Part shown: positions 1 through 6,114 of the stretch, piece by piece
How the letters are laid out: the number at the start of each line of letters is the position of its first letter
Position numbering within the stretch: position 1 is the stretch's first letter
Assembly (NCBI GenBank): GCA_947475855.1
Contig: CANJPN010000131.1
Location: 1-12,904, forward strand
DNA: 12,904 bases
Reading direction: 5' to 3'
From: Bradyrhizobiaceae bacterium
Lineage (GTDB): Bacteria > Pseudomonadota > Alphaproteobacteria > Rhizobiales > Hyphomicrobiaceae
Program-made: the position numbers and the translations under genes
The notes under the pieces: model-generated
What the model was told of the DNA's origin: nothing
Databases searched by the model: none
Seen by the model: only the letters and a program-made list of their open reading frames with translations

Positions 1-309
1 GCCCGATCCGCAACCCATGCCGACGCCACCCGTCCAGGTGTCATCCATGTTCGACTTTGCGACGCGCTCGTTGTAGCCGGCCGGCGGGTTCCAGGCGGCC
101 CAGCGCAGCGTCGGCGCATTCGACCAGGAGTAGCCGGTATCGGCGCGGAAGTAGCAGGGGCTGGTGGCCGAGCGAGCCGGCACTGCGTAGTCGTCCTTGA
201 TCGAACCGCGCCCCCAACCGCCGAGATCAGCAGCCGAAGCGGGAATGGCGAGGAAGGCAGCAAGGGTAAAGGCGGCAGCAGCGCCAGCCTGAGCGATGAT
301 CTTGTTCAT
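1..309 (-). CDS. Outer-membrane beta-barrel (porin/opacity-like) protein, N-terminal part, runs off left edge
   Basis: The visible 103 codons start at an ATG at 307-309, preceded by a purine-rich stretch (AAAGGA, then GAAAGA). The frame stays open to base 1, so the C-terminal part is outside the window. Residues 1-27 form a classic Sec signal peptide: MNK, then a long Ala-rich hydrophobic core ending ASA|AD. The mature start, DLGGWGRGSIKD, followed by CYFRADTGYSW and SNMDDTWTGGVGMGCGSG, resembles the first strands of outer-membrane beta-barrel proteins common in Hyphomicrobiales, which usually run to about 220-300 residues. That assignment rests on recognised motifs, not a search. It is the last gene on the minus strand, 176 bp downstream of murI, and probably has its own promoter in that gap. 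A role beyond outer-membrane structure or small-solute passage cannot be read from this fragment. Confidence 0.75.
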   Translation of the reverse strand, partial: MNKIIAQAGAAAAFTLAAFLAIPASAADLGGWGRGSIKDDYAVPARSATSPCYFRADTGYSWSNAPTLRWAAWNPPAGYNERVAKSNMDDTWTGGVGMGCGSG

Positions 310-485
310 CTGGTCTTTCGTCCTTTGGTATCAGGCACACCCGTATGGGGGCGGCTGCGCTCCACGGGTCACGAAGACCACTGTGCCTGGGACGGGTTAA
401 ATCGAGGTTAAGCTGCGTGTCGAAATGGGACGCTGCGCCTTCGACAGGCCGATCCGGCGTTTCGATAATGAAGCCGACCCCCTTT

Positions 486-1331
486 TCAGGCCTGCTCGAA
501 CGAGGGAGCATCGGGCCAGAACAGCCGCGCCGTGGCACCCACGCGATCCCTGTCGCCGGTCGTCAACAACCGAACGCCCGGCATGGCATCGACCCGGGTA
601 ACATATTCAGGGTGTCGCTCGAGATAGTGGTCGAGACTATCGGCCACCAGATCGGGTTGCGAGAGTATCCGCGTCGCCGCTGGCAGATGCCGCCGGAACA
701 GTTCTTCGACGAGGGGGAAGTGCGTGCACCCCAGGATCGCGCGATGCGGCGTGGCGCCTCCGGTCTGCATCATCACAGCAGCCACGCCCGCACCGACGAG
801 AGCGTCCAGCACGGCTTCGCCTGCATTATCCTCGATCGCGCCGGCAAGCTCCGCACAGACCTGCTGCACGACGGTGACTTTCGGGCAGCGCTTTGAAATC
901 TCCTCGAGGTAGACGCCCGACGAGATCGTCCTGAACGTGCCGAACACCGCGACGATGTCCGTATTGTATTTCTGCGGATATTGCGGGCTGGTCACGGCCC
1001 ACGGCGTTTGCGTTGCCGCCTCGACGGTAGGTGCCACGATCCCCAGCACATTGCGCCCCGCCCACTGCGAGCCCGGTAGCCAATCTTGCTGCAGGGTGCG
1101 TGCGGCAACCGCCGTCGCCGTATTGCACCCCAGAAGCACGAGCCGCGCGCCGCGATCCAACAACTGCTCGACGCCGGCCCGCGTTAGATCGACGATCTCG
1201 CTCGACGGACGATTTCCGTAGGGCACGTTGGCGTGATCGCCCAGATAGACGAACGCAAGCTGCGGAAACCGCGCGCACAAGGCCCGCAGAACCGTAAGCC
1301 CGCCAATTCCAGAATCGAATACCCCGATCAT
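486..1331 (-). CDS. murI: Glutamate racemase MurI
   Basis: A 281-residue cytoplasmic enzyme that interconverts L- and D-glutamate, supplying D-Glu for peptidoglycan stem peptides. Family signatures are all present: the N-terminal DSGIGG (residues 6-11), GDHANVPYG (31-39), the first catalytic cysteine in GCNTAT (Cys69) and the second in GCTHFP (Cys202), with the acidic-histidine neighbourhood intact (His204). Length is close to the usual 260-290. Between the two cysteines the stretch PQYPQKYNTD before VAVFGTFRTISSGVY looks longer than in typical MurI, so this may be a lineage variant. The ATG start is chosen because it gives the conserved MIGVFDSGIGG terminus; the upstream GAGCAGGC is only a fair ribosome site. 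The gene follows the 141-bp repeat with about 90 bp between, so it is probably not in one transcript with the upstream exported proteins. Confidence 0.95.
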   Translation of the reverse strand: MIGVFDSGIGGLTVLRALCARFPQLAFVYLGDHANVPYGNRPSSEIVDLTRAGVEQLLDRGARLVLLGCNTATAVAARTLQQDWLPGSQWAGRNVLGIVAPTVEAATQTPWAVTSPQYPQKYNTDIVAVFGTFRTISSGVYLEEISKRCPKVTVVQQVCAELAGAIEDNAGEAVLDALVGAGVAAVMMQTGGATPHRAILGCTHFPLVEELFRRHLPAATRILSQPDLVADSLDHYLERHPEYVTRVDAMPGVRLLTTGDRDRVGATARLFWPDAPSFEQA

Positions 1332-1420
1332 GCCTGCTCACATGCCACGAGTTTGACCCAGCGGCAAACAGCGCGGATCATCGCGGCGGCCATCGGCTTG
1401 GGAACCACTGAGCTGGCTTG

Positions 1421-1561
1421 CTGGAGCAGTATCCGATCATATGCGATCGCCGGGGGCGATCGAATGATCGGATGAAACTGCGCTTATCTACAGAAGCCAG
1501 AGCATCTTTATCCGACCAGCGAATCGCGAAGGCGATTCCATCTGGTCGGTTGATGCTCTAG
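1421..1561. repeat. 141-bp palindromic dispersed repeat, copy A (two tandem hairpins)
   Basis: This copy aligns without gaps to bases 5902-6042, with about 19 differences over 141 positions by hand count. The ends are inverted: CTGGAGCA at the left (CTAGAGCA in the other copy) and TGCTCTAG at the right. Inside are two imperfect hairpins. In hairpin 1, TATCCGATCAT pairs with ATGATCGGAT, and inside it CGATCGCC pairs with GGCGATCG around GGG. In hairpin 2, ATCCGACCAG pairs with CTGGTCGG and inside it AATCGC pairs with GCGATT. The inner stems are better preserved here than in copy B. No coding capacity is likely. The structure is typical of REP/MITE-like intergenic elements; Hyphomicrobiales carry related families such as RIME, but I cannot name this one. 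It lies between the exported protein gene and murI, where its hairpins could also terminate or protect transcripts. Confidence 0.85.
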
Positions 1562-2049
1562 TCGCAAACCGTCCGGCACTGCTTGAACGGGCCTGTGTAG
1601 CGGCAGCGTTCCCGGCAGTACGTTTGACGCGGAGGCGGTGCATATCCGTAGCCACGACCGTAGCCGCCACCACCCTGATAATACCCGCCGCGACGGGGCC
1701 CTTCGTCATAGCCGCGTGGCGGTCCACCATAGCCTCCGCGAGGCGCGTCATAGCGAGGTTGCGGCGGCGGTGGCGGCCGATAGCCGCCTTGCGGTGCCGC
1801 CCCATGACCGCCCTGCGGCCCGGTGCGCACAACCGCGCATTGGCGGTTGTGATAATGCGGGCCGTTCTCGCGATCCGGCACCATACCCGGCCCCATGTCG
1901 AAATGGCAGCCGTGCACCAGCACGACTGGCAAATCAGGAGCGTTCGAGAGCGGCTGTGAAACGCCGGACGCCGGCAGAGCCATCACCTGGCCGGCGATCA
2001 GAATGCCGGCAACGGCGGCCGATAGTGCAAGGGCAGAATTGAACCGCAT
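1558..2049 (-). CDS. Small exported Cys/His-rich protein with Gly/Pro/Tyr/Arg linker (paralogue of the gene at 2106-2447)
   Basis: I do not recognise a named family. The ATG at 2047-2049 is chosen over an upstream in-frame start at 2115 because it has a strong GAGGAG ribosome site and begins directly with a signal peptide (residues 1-24, core ALALSAAVAGILIAG, ending VMA). The 163-residue product has three parts. First is an HGCH block (His46, Cys48, His49), followed by HYHNRQC (His65, His67, Cys71). Then comes a low-complexity Gly/Pro/Tyr/Arg-rich linker (about 74-142). Last is a C-terminal module with Cys145-x3-Cys149-x8-Cys158-x3-Cys162 and an internal GPFK. The upstream neighbour, 56 bp away on the same strand, has the same two modules without the linker, so they are tandem duplicates, probably co-transcribed. 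Disulfide-stabilised or metal-binding periplasmic/envelope function is inference. The TAG stop lies in the end of repeat copy A. Confidence 0.75.
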   Translation of the reverse strand: MRFNSALALSAAVAGILIAGQVMALPASGVSQPLSNAPDLPVVLVHGCHFDMGPGMVPDRENGPHYHNRQCAVVRTGPQGGHGAAPQGGYRPPPPPQPRYDAPRGGYGGPPRGYDEGPRRGGYYQGGGGYGRGYGYAPPPRQTYCRERCRYTGPFKQCRTVCD

Positions 2050-2105
2050 TCGCGTCTCCTCACGATCGAGCGACGGAACCGCCGCCGACCGATCGGAAGG
2101 TCGAG

Positions 2106-2447
2106 CTAGCGGCAAACCTGCGAGCAGGTCTTCACCGGACCCACGAACTTGCAGCGGTAGCTGCAGATCGGACCGTGATAGAACCGCCGGTAAGATGGAC
2201 CATCATAAAGGCCAGGAGGAGCAGTATTGCGGCGAACGCAAGCCCGGCTGTGGAAATGCCAGCCGCTGTTGTCCCGCTGAATGCCCGGATGGCACCCGTG
2301 CACGCGCTCGACTGTGACTTCGTCTTGTTCGGCGGCCACCTGCGGCGACTGCGGTAGTGGCATCGCGATCGCGCTCGATAAAGCGCCGACCGCCAGAATG
2401 GAAAAGGCTCCTGCGGCGAGTGCCGCCGAAATACTTGCGAGCTTCAT
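2106..2447 (-). CDS. Small exported Cys/His-rich protein (compact paralogue)
   Basis: This 113-residue protein is unrecognised as a family but clearly exported: residues 1-29 are a signal peptide (MKLAS, hydrophobic Ala/Leu core, SSAIA|MP). The mature part has VHGCH (His50, Cys52, His53), WHFHSRAC (His64, His66, Cys70) and a C-terminal Cys95-x3-Cys99-x8-Cys108-x3-Cys112 with GPVK inside. The same elements in the same order, with identical C-terminal cysteine spacing, occur in the next gene downstream (1558-2049), which adds a long linker. The ATG at 2445-2447 is preferred because GAGGA lies 8 nt upstream; a GTG two codons earlier would be only 2 nt from it. It lies 134 bp downstream of fabI on the same strand, so read-through from the fab genes is possible, but the gap is large enough for its own promoter. 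Function unknown. Confidence 0.75.
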   Translation of the reverse strand: MKLASISAALAAGAFSILAVGALSSAIAMPLPQSPQVAAEQDEVTVERVHGCHPGIQRDNSGWHFHSRACVRRNTAPPGLYDGPSYRRFYHGPICSYRCKFVGPVKTCSQVCR

Positions 2448-2581
2448 AGTCACGATCCTCGACCGGGCAGTGGTGCCAGAGGCTGAAACCGGAGCTTAGC
2501 GACGGCGTCGTAAAGAAAGCCCTAATCCTTGTCGCGCGAACTCGGACAGGCCCCTCTGCCGCACGCCGAAAGAGCCCATGC

Positions 2582-3454
2582 TCACTCCGCGGCTTTGGCA
2601 GCGGCGACGCGATCGGCAGCAGCCGCATCCGCCTCGAGTTCCTTGAGGGCCTCGAGAGTCGGCATCGACGTAACATTGTAGCCGCAATCGACGAAATGCA
2701 CTTCTCCCGTCACTGCGCCGGCAAGATCGGACAGCAGATAGAGCCCTGCACCGCCCACCTCGTCGAGCGTCGGCGTACGACGCAGCGGCGAGTGATCCCG
2801 CTGGTAGTTGAAGATCGCGCGCGCATCCGAGACGCCGGACCCGGCAAGCGTGCGCATCGGCCCTGCCGACAGCGCATTGACGCGAATCCCCTTCGGCCCG
2901 AGGTCGTTGGCCAGATAGCGCACCGACGCTTCGAGCGCGGCTTTGGCGACACCCATCACATTGTAGGACGGCACCCAGCGCGTCGCGCCGCCATAGGTAA
3001 GCGTCAACAGCGAGCCGCCATCGGGCATCAACTCGGCCGCACGCTTGGCGATTTCAGTAAACGAGAAGCACGATATCACCATCGTATTGGTGAAGTTCTC
3101 GCGCGAAGTGTCGGCGTAGCGGCCAGCCAGTTCCCGGCGATCCGAGAACGCCAGCGCATGCACGACGAAATCGATCTGACCCCACTTCGTTTTGATCTCG
3201 TCGAACACCGCATCGACCGATGCGAGGTCGAGCACATCGCACGGCGCGATGATGTCGGCGCCGACGGATTGGGCAAGCGGCATGGCCCGGCGCCCGAAGG
3301 CGTCGCCCTGATAGGTGAACGCGAGCTTGGCACCCTGGCCTGCGAGCACGCGGGCAATACCCCAGGCGATCGAGCGGTCGTTGGCAACCCCCATGATGAG
3401 GCCGCGCTTGCCGGCCATCAACGGGCCCGGCTTTGCAAAATCGATGGCGCTCAT
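2582..3454 (-). CDS. fabI: Enoyl-[acyl-carrier-protein] reductase (NADH) FabI
   Basis: This enzyme reduces trans-2-enoyl-ACP to acyl-ACP, the last step of each type II fatty acid elongation cycle, in the cytoplasm. The 290-residue sequence is an atypical short-chain dehydrogenase. It has the nucleotide-binding start GLIMGVANDRSIAWGIA (about residues 18-34), FTYQGD, and the FabI active-site pair Tyr154 (LTYGGATRW) and Tyr164-x6-Lys171 (SYNVMGVAK). NALSAGPMRTLA follows. It is slightly longer than E. coli FabI (262) because of an Ala/Glu-rich tail after residue 265. The frame is open up to 3529, but the ATG at 3452-3454 has AGGAG five bases upstream, whereas the in-frame ATG at 3469 has only a weak site. 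It is last in a fabA-fabB-fabI series, 145 bp after fabB. That gap contains a strong inverted repeat. Confidence 0.95.
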   Translation of the reverse strand: MSAIDFAKPGPLMAGKRGLIMGVANDRSIAWGIARVLAGQGAKLAFTYQGDAFGRRAMPLAQSVGADIIAPCDVLDLASVDAVFDEIKTKWGQIDFVVHALAFSDRRELAGRYADTSRENFTNTMVISCFSFTEIAKRAAELMPDGGSLLTLTYGGATRWVPSYNVMGVAKAALEASVRYLANDLGPKGIRVNALSAGPMRTLAGSGVSDARAIFNYQRDHSPLRRTPTLDEVGGAGLYLLSDLAGAVTGEVHFVDCGYNVTSMPTLEALKELEADAAAADRVAAAKAAE

Positions 3455-3534
3455 CTCAGCTCCTGACATTTCCCGACGAGCCCTACCGCCAGTATCGAAC
3501 CAGCCGGCTCCAAATTTCTGCAATCGCATCGGAA

Positions 3535-3588
3535 CTGCCTCTCGGCGCGCGCCCTCGGCCCAGATCGGCCCGGCGCACCGTCAGGCAG
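3535..3588 (-). promoter_or_regulatory. Strong hairpin in the fabB-fabI intergenic gap
   Basis: The arms 3535-3550 and 3573-3588 pair over 16 positions: six pairs (CTGCCT/AGGCAG), two mismatches, then CGG/CCG, one position that is G-U in the minus-strand RNA, and GCGC/GCGC. The 22-base loop is GC-rich. It begins a few bases after the fabB stop and ends 80 bp before the fabI start. There is no following U-run, so it is not a textbook intrinsic terminator. It may act as an RNA-stability element or partial terminator that sets the fabB:fabI ratio; this is inference. Confidence 0.45.
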
Positions 3589-3599
3589 CCCCGATCACC

Positions 3600-4829
3600 T
3601 CAAGCATCATAACGGCGGAACACGAGTGTCGCATTCGTGCCGCCGAACCCAAAGCTGTTCGACATGACACAGTTAAGCATCACATTATCCATGCGTTTCC
3701 GGGCGATCGGAATATCGGCGAAAGCCGGATCGATCTCTTCGATATTCGCGCTTTCGCAGATGAAACCGTTGTTCATCATCAGAAGCGAAAAAATACTCTC
3801 CTGAACACCGATCGCCCCGAGAGAGTGCCCAGTAAGCGATTTGGTTGCCGCTATCGTTGGAATATCTTTGCCAAATACCGCCCGAATGGCCTCTATCTCT
3901 TTGGCGTCACCAACCGGCGTCGCGGTAGCGTGGGGGTTGATGTAGTCGATCTTGCCGACGCCTTTCCCATCAAGGCCCTGCATCGCGAGCTTCATGCATC
4001 GCGCGGCACCTTCGCCGGACGGCGCAACCATGTCGTACCCGTCAGACGTCGCCCCGTATCCGACAATCTCGCCATAGATCCGGGCCCCGCGCGCCTTGGC
4101 GCGGGACAGCTCTTCGAGCACCACCACACCGGCGCCACCTGCGATGACGAAGCCGTCCCGGTTCTTGTCGTAGGCGCGGCTCGCCTTGTTCGGAGTGGCA
4201 TTGAAGCCGCTCGACATCGCGCCCATGGCGTCGAACATGTTCGACAGCGTCCAGTCGAGCTCCTCGCACCCGCCCGCGAACATCACATCCTGCTTGCCGT
4301 ACTGGATGATCTCAGCCGCATTGCCGATGCAATGCGCCGACGTCGCGCAAGCCGACGAAATAGAATAGTTCGTACCCTTGACCTGGAACGCCGTGGCCAT
4401 CACGCCGGAGGGGCCCGAGCACATGGCCTTCGGCACCTCGAACGGACCGATCTTCTTCGGCCCGGACTGTCTCGTCGTCTCGGCCGCAGCGACGATCGCA
4501 ACCGTCGAGGGACCACCCGAGCCCATCACGATGCCGGTGCGCTCGTTGGAGACGTCCTTCGTCTCCAGACCGGAATCCCGTATCGCCTGATCCATGGCGA
4601 TGTAATTCCAGCCCATGCCCACATTCATGAACCGTTTGGGCTTGCGGGGAACCATGCCTTCCCATTCGAGCTTCGGCTCGCCGTGCACTTGACACCGGAA
4701 ACCCAACTCAACGTACTTGTCAGCACGAGAGATCCCCGAACGGCCCTCGCGCAGCGAAGCCAGCACTTCCTGAGTGCTATTACCGATGCTGGAGACGACC
4801 CCCATGCCAGTGACGACGACGCGCCTCAT
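3600..4829 (-). CDS. fabB: Beta-ketoacyl-ACP synthase I (FabB)
   Basis: This 409-residue condensing enzyme extends acyl-ACP with malonyl-ACP; in bacteria with FabA, FabB extends the cis-3-decenoyl product and so commits it to unsaturated fatty acids. The thiolase-fold catalytic set is present: Cys161 in SSACATSAHCIG, His300 in NPHATATPVGD, Lys330 and His335 in ATKSLTGHSLGA. The C-terminal NSFGFGGTNA glycine loop is intact. FabB rather than FabF is favoured by the length, the SSACATS nucleophile context and its place directly between fabA and fabI. The usual HGTST around the first active-site His reads HATAT here, a mild variation. The ATG at 4827-4829 gives the conserved MRRVVVTGMGVVSSIG start and has GGGAGAAGG about 10 bases upstream. 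It lies 128 bp downstream of fabA. Confidence 0.95.
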   Translation of the reverse strand: MRRVVVTGMGVVSSIGNSTQEVLASLREGRSGISRADKYVELGFRCQVHGEPKLEWEGMVPRKPKRFMNVGMGWNYIAMDQAIRDSGLETKDVSNERTGIVMGSGGPSTVAIVAAAETTRQSGPKKIGPFEVPKAMCSGPSGVMATAFQVKGTNYSISSACATSAHCIGNAAEIIQYGKQDVMFAGGCEELDWTLSNMFDAMGAMSSGFNATPNKASRAYDKNRDGFVIAGGAGVVVLEELSRAKARGARIYGEIVGYGATSDGYDMVAPSGEGAARCMKLAMQGLDGKGVGKIDYINPHATATPVGDAKEIEAIRAVFGKDIPTIAATKSLTGHSLGAIGVQESIFSLLMMNNGFICESANIEEIDPAFADIPIARKRMDNVMLNCVMSNSFGFGGTNATLVFRRYDA

Positions 4830-4879
4830 GTGAACTACACCTTCTCCCGTCCCGCCCTCGGGTTTAATTCGGTCTCACC

Positions 4880-4894
4880 GGCTCTCGAAGAGCC
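4880..4894 (-). promoter_or_regulatory. Perfect short hairpin in the fabA-fabB gap
   Basis: GGCTCT and AGAGCC pair perfectly around a 3-base loop. In the minus-strand RNA the stem can extend two more pairs outward, one of them G-U. It lies midway between the fabA stop and the fabB start, about 50 bp before the fabB ATG. No U-tract follows. A processing or stability role in a polycistronic fab transcript is only a suggestion. Confidence 0.35.
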
Positions 4895-4957
4895 AGACGC
4901 CCCACTGCAGCTTGCCCGGCGGCCCAGCCCGACGGCCTGTGCAGCAACGGCCATTCA

Positions 4958-5494
4958 TCACGCCTTCGCCGGTTGATCCCCGGTTTCGAACAGCCCCACC
5001 CGCATATCGGTCGCTGTGTAGATTACCTCGCCATCCGCCTTCAGCGTCCCGTCGGCTATTGCGAGTTTCAACTTGCGCAGGATCACCCGTTTGAGGTCGA
5101 CGATGTATTCAACCTTCTTGACGGTGGGCAGTACCATACCGCTGAATTTGACCTCGCCGACGCCCAGCGCCCGCCCTCTGCCGGGCGCCCCGAGCCATCC
5201 GAGATAGAAACCTGTAAGCTGCCACAGTGCATCAAGCCCCAGGCATCCAGGCATGACTGGATCACCTTTGAAATGACAAGCGAAAAACCAATCGCATGCG
5301 GGGTTGTCGGCAACCTTCAACTCCGCCACGATCCGCCCTTTCCCGTGGGCACCTCCGCTCTCGGATATGGCCGCAATCCGTTCGAACATCAGCATCGGAG
5401 GCAGCGGCAATTGCGCGTTGCCTGGGCCGAACAACTCTCCCCGCCCGCACTGAAGCAGATCCTCGTATTCATAACTGGATCGCCGTTCCGACAT
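4958..5494 (-). CDS. fabA: 3-hydroxydecanoyl-ACP dehydratase/isomerase FabA
   Basis: FabA dehydrates 3-hydroxydecanoyl-ACP and isomerises trans-2- to cis-3-decenoyl-ACP, the branch point of anaerobic unsaturated fatty acid synthesis. The 178-residue hot-dog-fold protein matches the 170-180 residue family length. It carries the active-site helix block: WFFACHFKGDPVMPG with His74 (E. coli His70), then Asp88 in CLGLDALWQL (E. coli Asp84). GVGEVKFSG and the C-terminal YTATDMRVGLF are also typical. The ATG at 5492-5494 has GGAGAA just upstream and gives a conserved-looking start (YEYEDLLQCGRGELFGPGNAQLP). It is first in the fab series; its promoter should lie in the gap above it. In several rhizobia the iron regulator gene irr lies directly upstream of fabA; it is not found here. 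Confidence 0.96.
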   Translation of the reverse strand: MSERRSSYEYEDLLQCGRGELFGPGNAQLPLPPMLMFERIAAISESGGAHGKGRIVAELKVADNPACDWFFACHFKGDPVMPGCLGLDALWQLTGFYLGWLGAPGRGRALGVGEVKFSGMVLPTVKKVEYIVDLKRVILRKLKLAIADGTLKADGEVIYTATDMRVGLFETGDQPAKA

Positions 5495-5901
5495 TGCTTC
5501 TCCAATTCCTCCATGCGCGGGCAGCTCTGCGCCAGCATTTCGTCAACGACCACAGCCTTGCTTACGCTACCCGGCAGCCCGTCGCTATCGCCTACGCACC
5601 GGCAAGCTCCAAGCTGGAACCAGCTCGAATATGCAACGTCACCGTCCAAGCTGTCGAGCACCAGCGAACCCATTGGCCCGCCGATCCAACATCCAGCCTT
5701 CCCGTCGTAACGTCAGCGCCCCGCAGACCAAGCCCCTCGTAGCATAGAAGCGCCCGCCCTCGAAAGCGACTTGGCGATTGCTGCGTGCTGGGCGAATTAC
5801 CATCGCCAATTTGTCGCAATAAGGCGGCCCGTTGGCGTCCTCATCACTCATGGACGGGTCTGATATCGCTGCGACCGGGTTGTGCTCCCCAAGCGATACA
5901 G
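5495..5901. other. Non-coding stretch upstream of fabA
   Basis: No confident gene is seen here. The fabA promoter should lie in this stretch, but I cannot point to a convincing -35/-10 pair. One 70-codon minus-strand frame (5639-5851) is listed separately as doubtful. No irr-like Fur-family sequence, tRNA or transposase remnant was found in any frame. The right part borders repeat copy B. Confidence 0.5.
5639..5851 (-). CDS. Doubtful small hypothetical protein
   Basis: An ATG-started frame of 70 codons lies on the same strand as fabA, ending 144 bp before its start. The product begins MSDEDANGPPYCDKLAM and is mixed in composition, without a signal peptide or clear membrane segment. There is no good Shine-Dalgarno sequence before the ATG, and overlapping frames of similar length exist in the same stretch, as expected in GC-rich DNA. 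I do not recognise the product. It could be a leader ORF for fabA or chance. Confidence 0.2.
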   Translation of the reverse strand: MSDEDANGPPYCDKLAMVIRPARSNRQVAFEGGRFYATRGLVCGALTLRREGWMLDRRANGFAGARQLGR

Positions 5902-6042
5902 CTAGAGCAGTATCCGATCATACGCGATCGCCAGGGACCATCGAATGATCGGATGAAACTGCTCTAATCTTTAGAATTTTGAGCATCTTTATCCGACCAG
6001 CGAATCGCGAAAGAGGTTCCGTCTGCTCGGATGATGCTCTAG
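5902..6042. repeat. 141-bp palindromic dispersed repeat, copy B
   Basis: This is the second copy of the element at 1421-1561. Its ends form a perfect 8-bp inverted repeat, CTAGAGCA and TGCTCTAG, which continues imperfectly to ATCCGA on both sides. Hairpin 1 pairs AGAGCAGTATCCGATCAT with ATGATCGGATGAAACTGCTCT. Hairpin 2 pairs GAGCAT and ATCCGA with CTCGGATGATGCTC. The inner stems seen in copy A are broken here (for example CGATCGCCAGGGACCATCG). Between the hairpins this copy is AT-rich (AATCTTTAGAATTTT). It separates the fabA upstream region from the binding-protein gene at 6115, which reads the opposite way, so it occupies a divergent intergenic region. Confidence 0.85.
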
Positions 6043-6114
6043 TTCCCTGATGGCGTTCCGGGCGAGATCTGGGACTCAGATATCGCGTCGACGCAAGATG
6101 CACGAGGTTGATCC

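Noticed and set aside
1332..1420. Possible promoter or regulatory RNA upstream of murI.
   Set aside because: No convincing -35/-10 pair, terminator-antiterminator or conserved aptamer pattern could be seen in these 90 bases.
3315..4976. Very long plus-strand open frame (553 codons) opposite fabI and fabB.
   Set aside because: It is a mirror frame of the well-supported fabB gene in GC-rich DNA; its product is Arg/His-rich and shows no domain or ribosome site.
5950..5975. TTTAGAATTTTGAG resembles half of the iron control element (ICE, TTTAGAA-TTCTAAA) recognised by Irr, attractive because fabA is nearby.
   Set aside because: Only one half matches, it lies inside the spacer of repeat copy B and is more than 450 bp from the fabA start, so chance is the simpler explanation.
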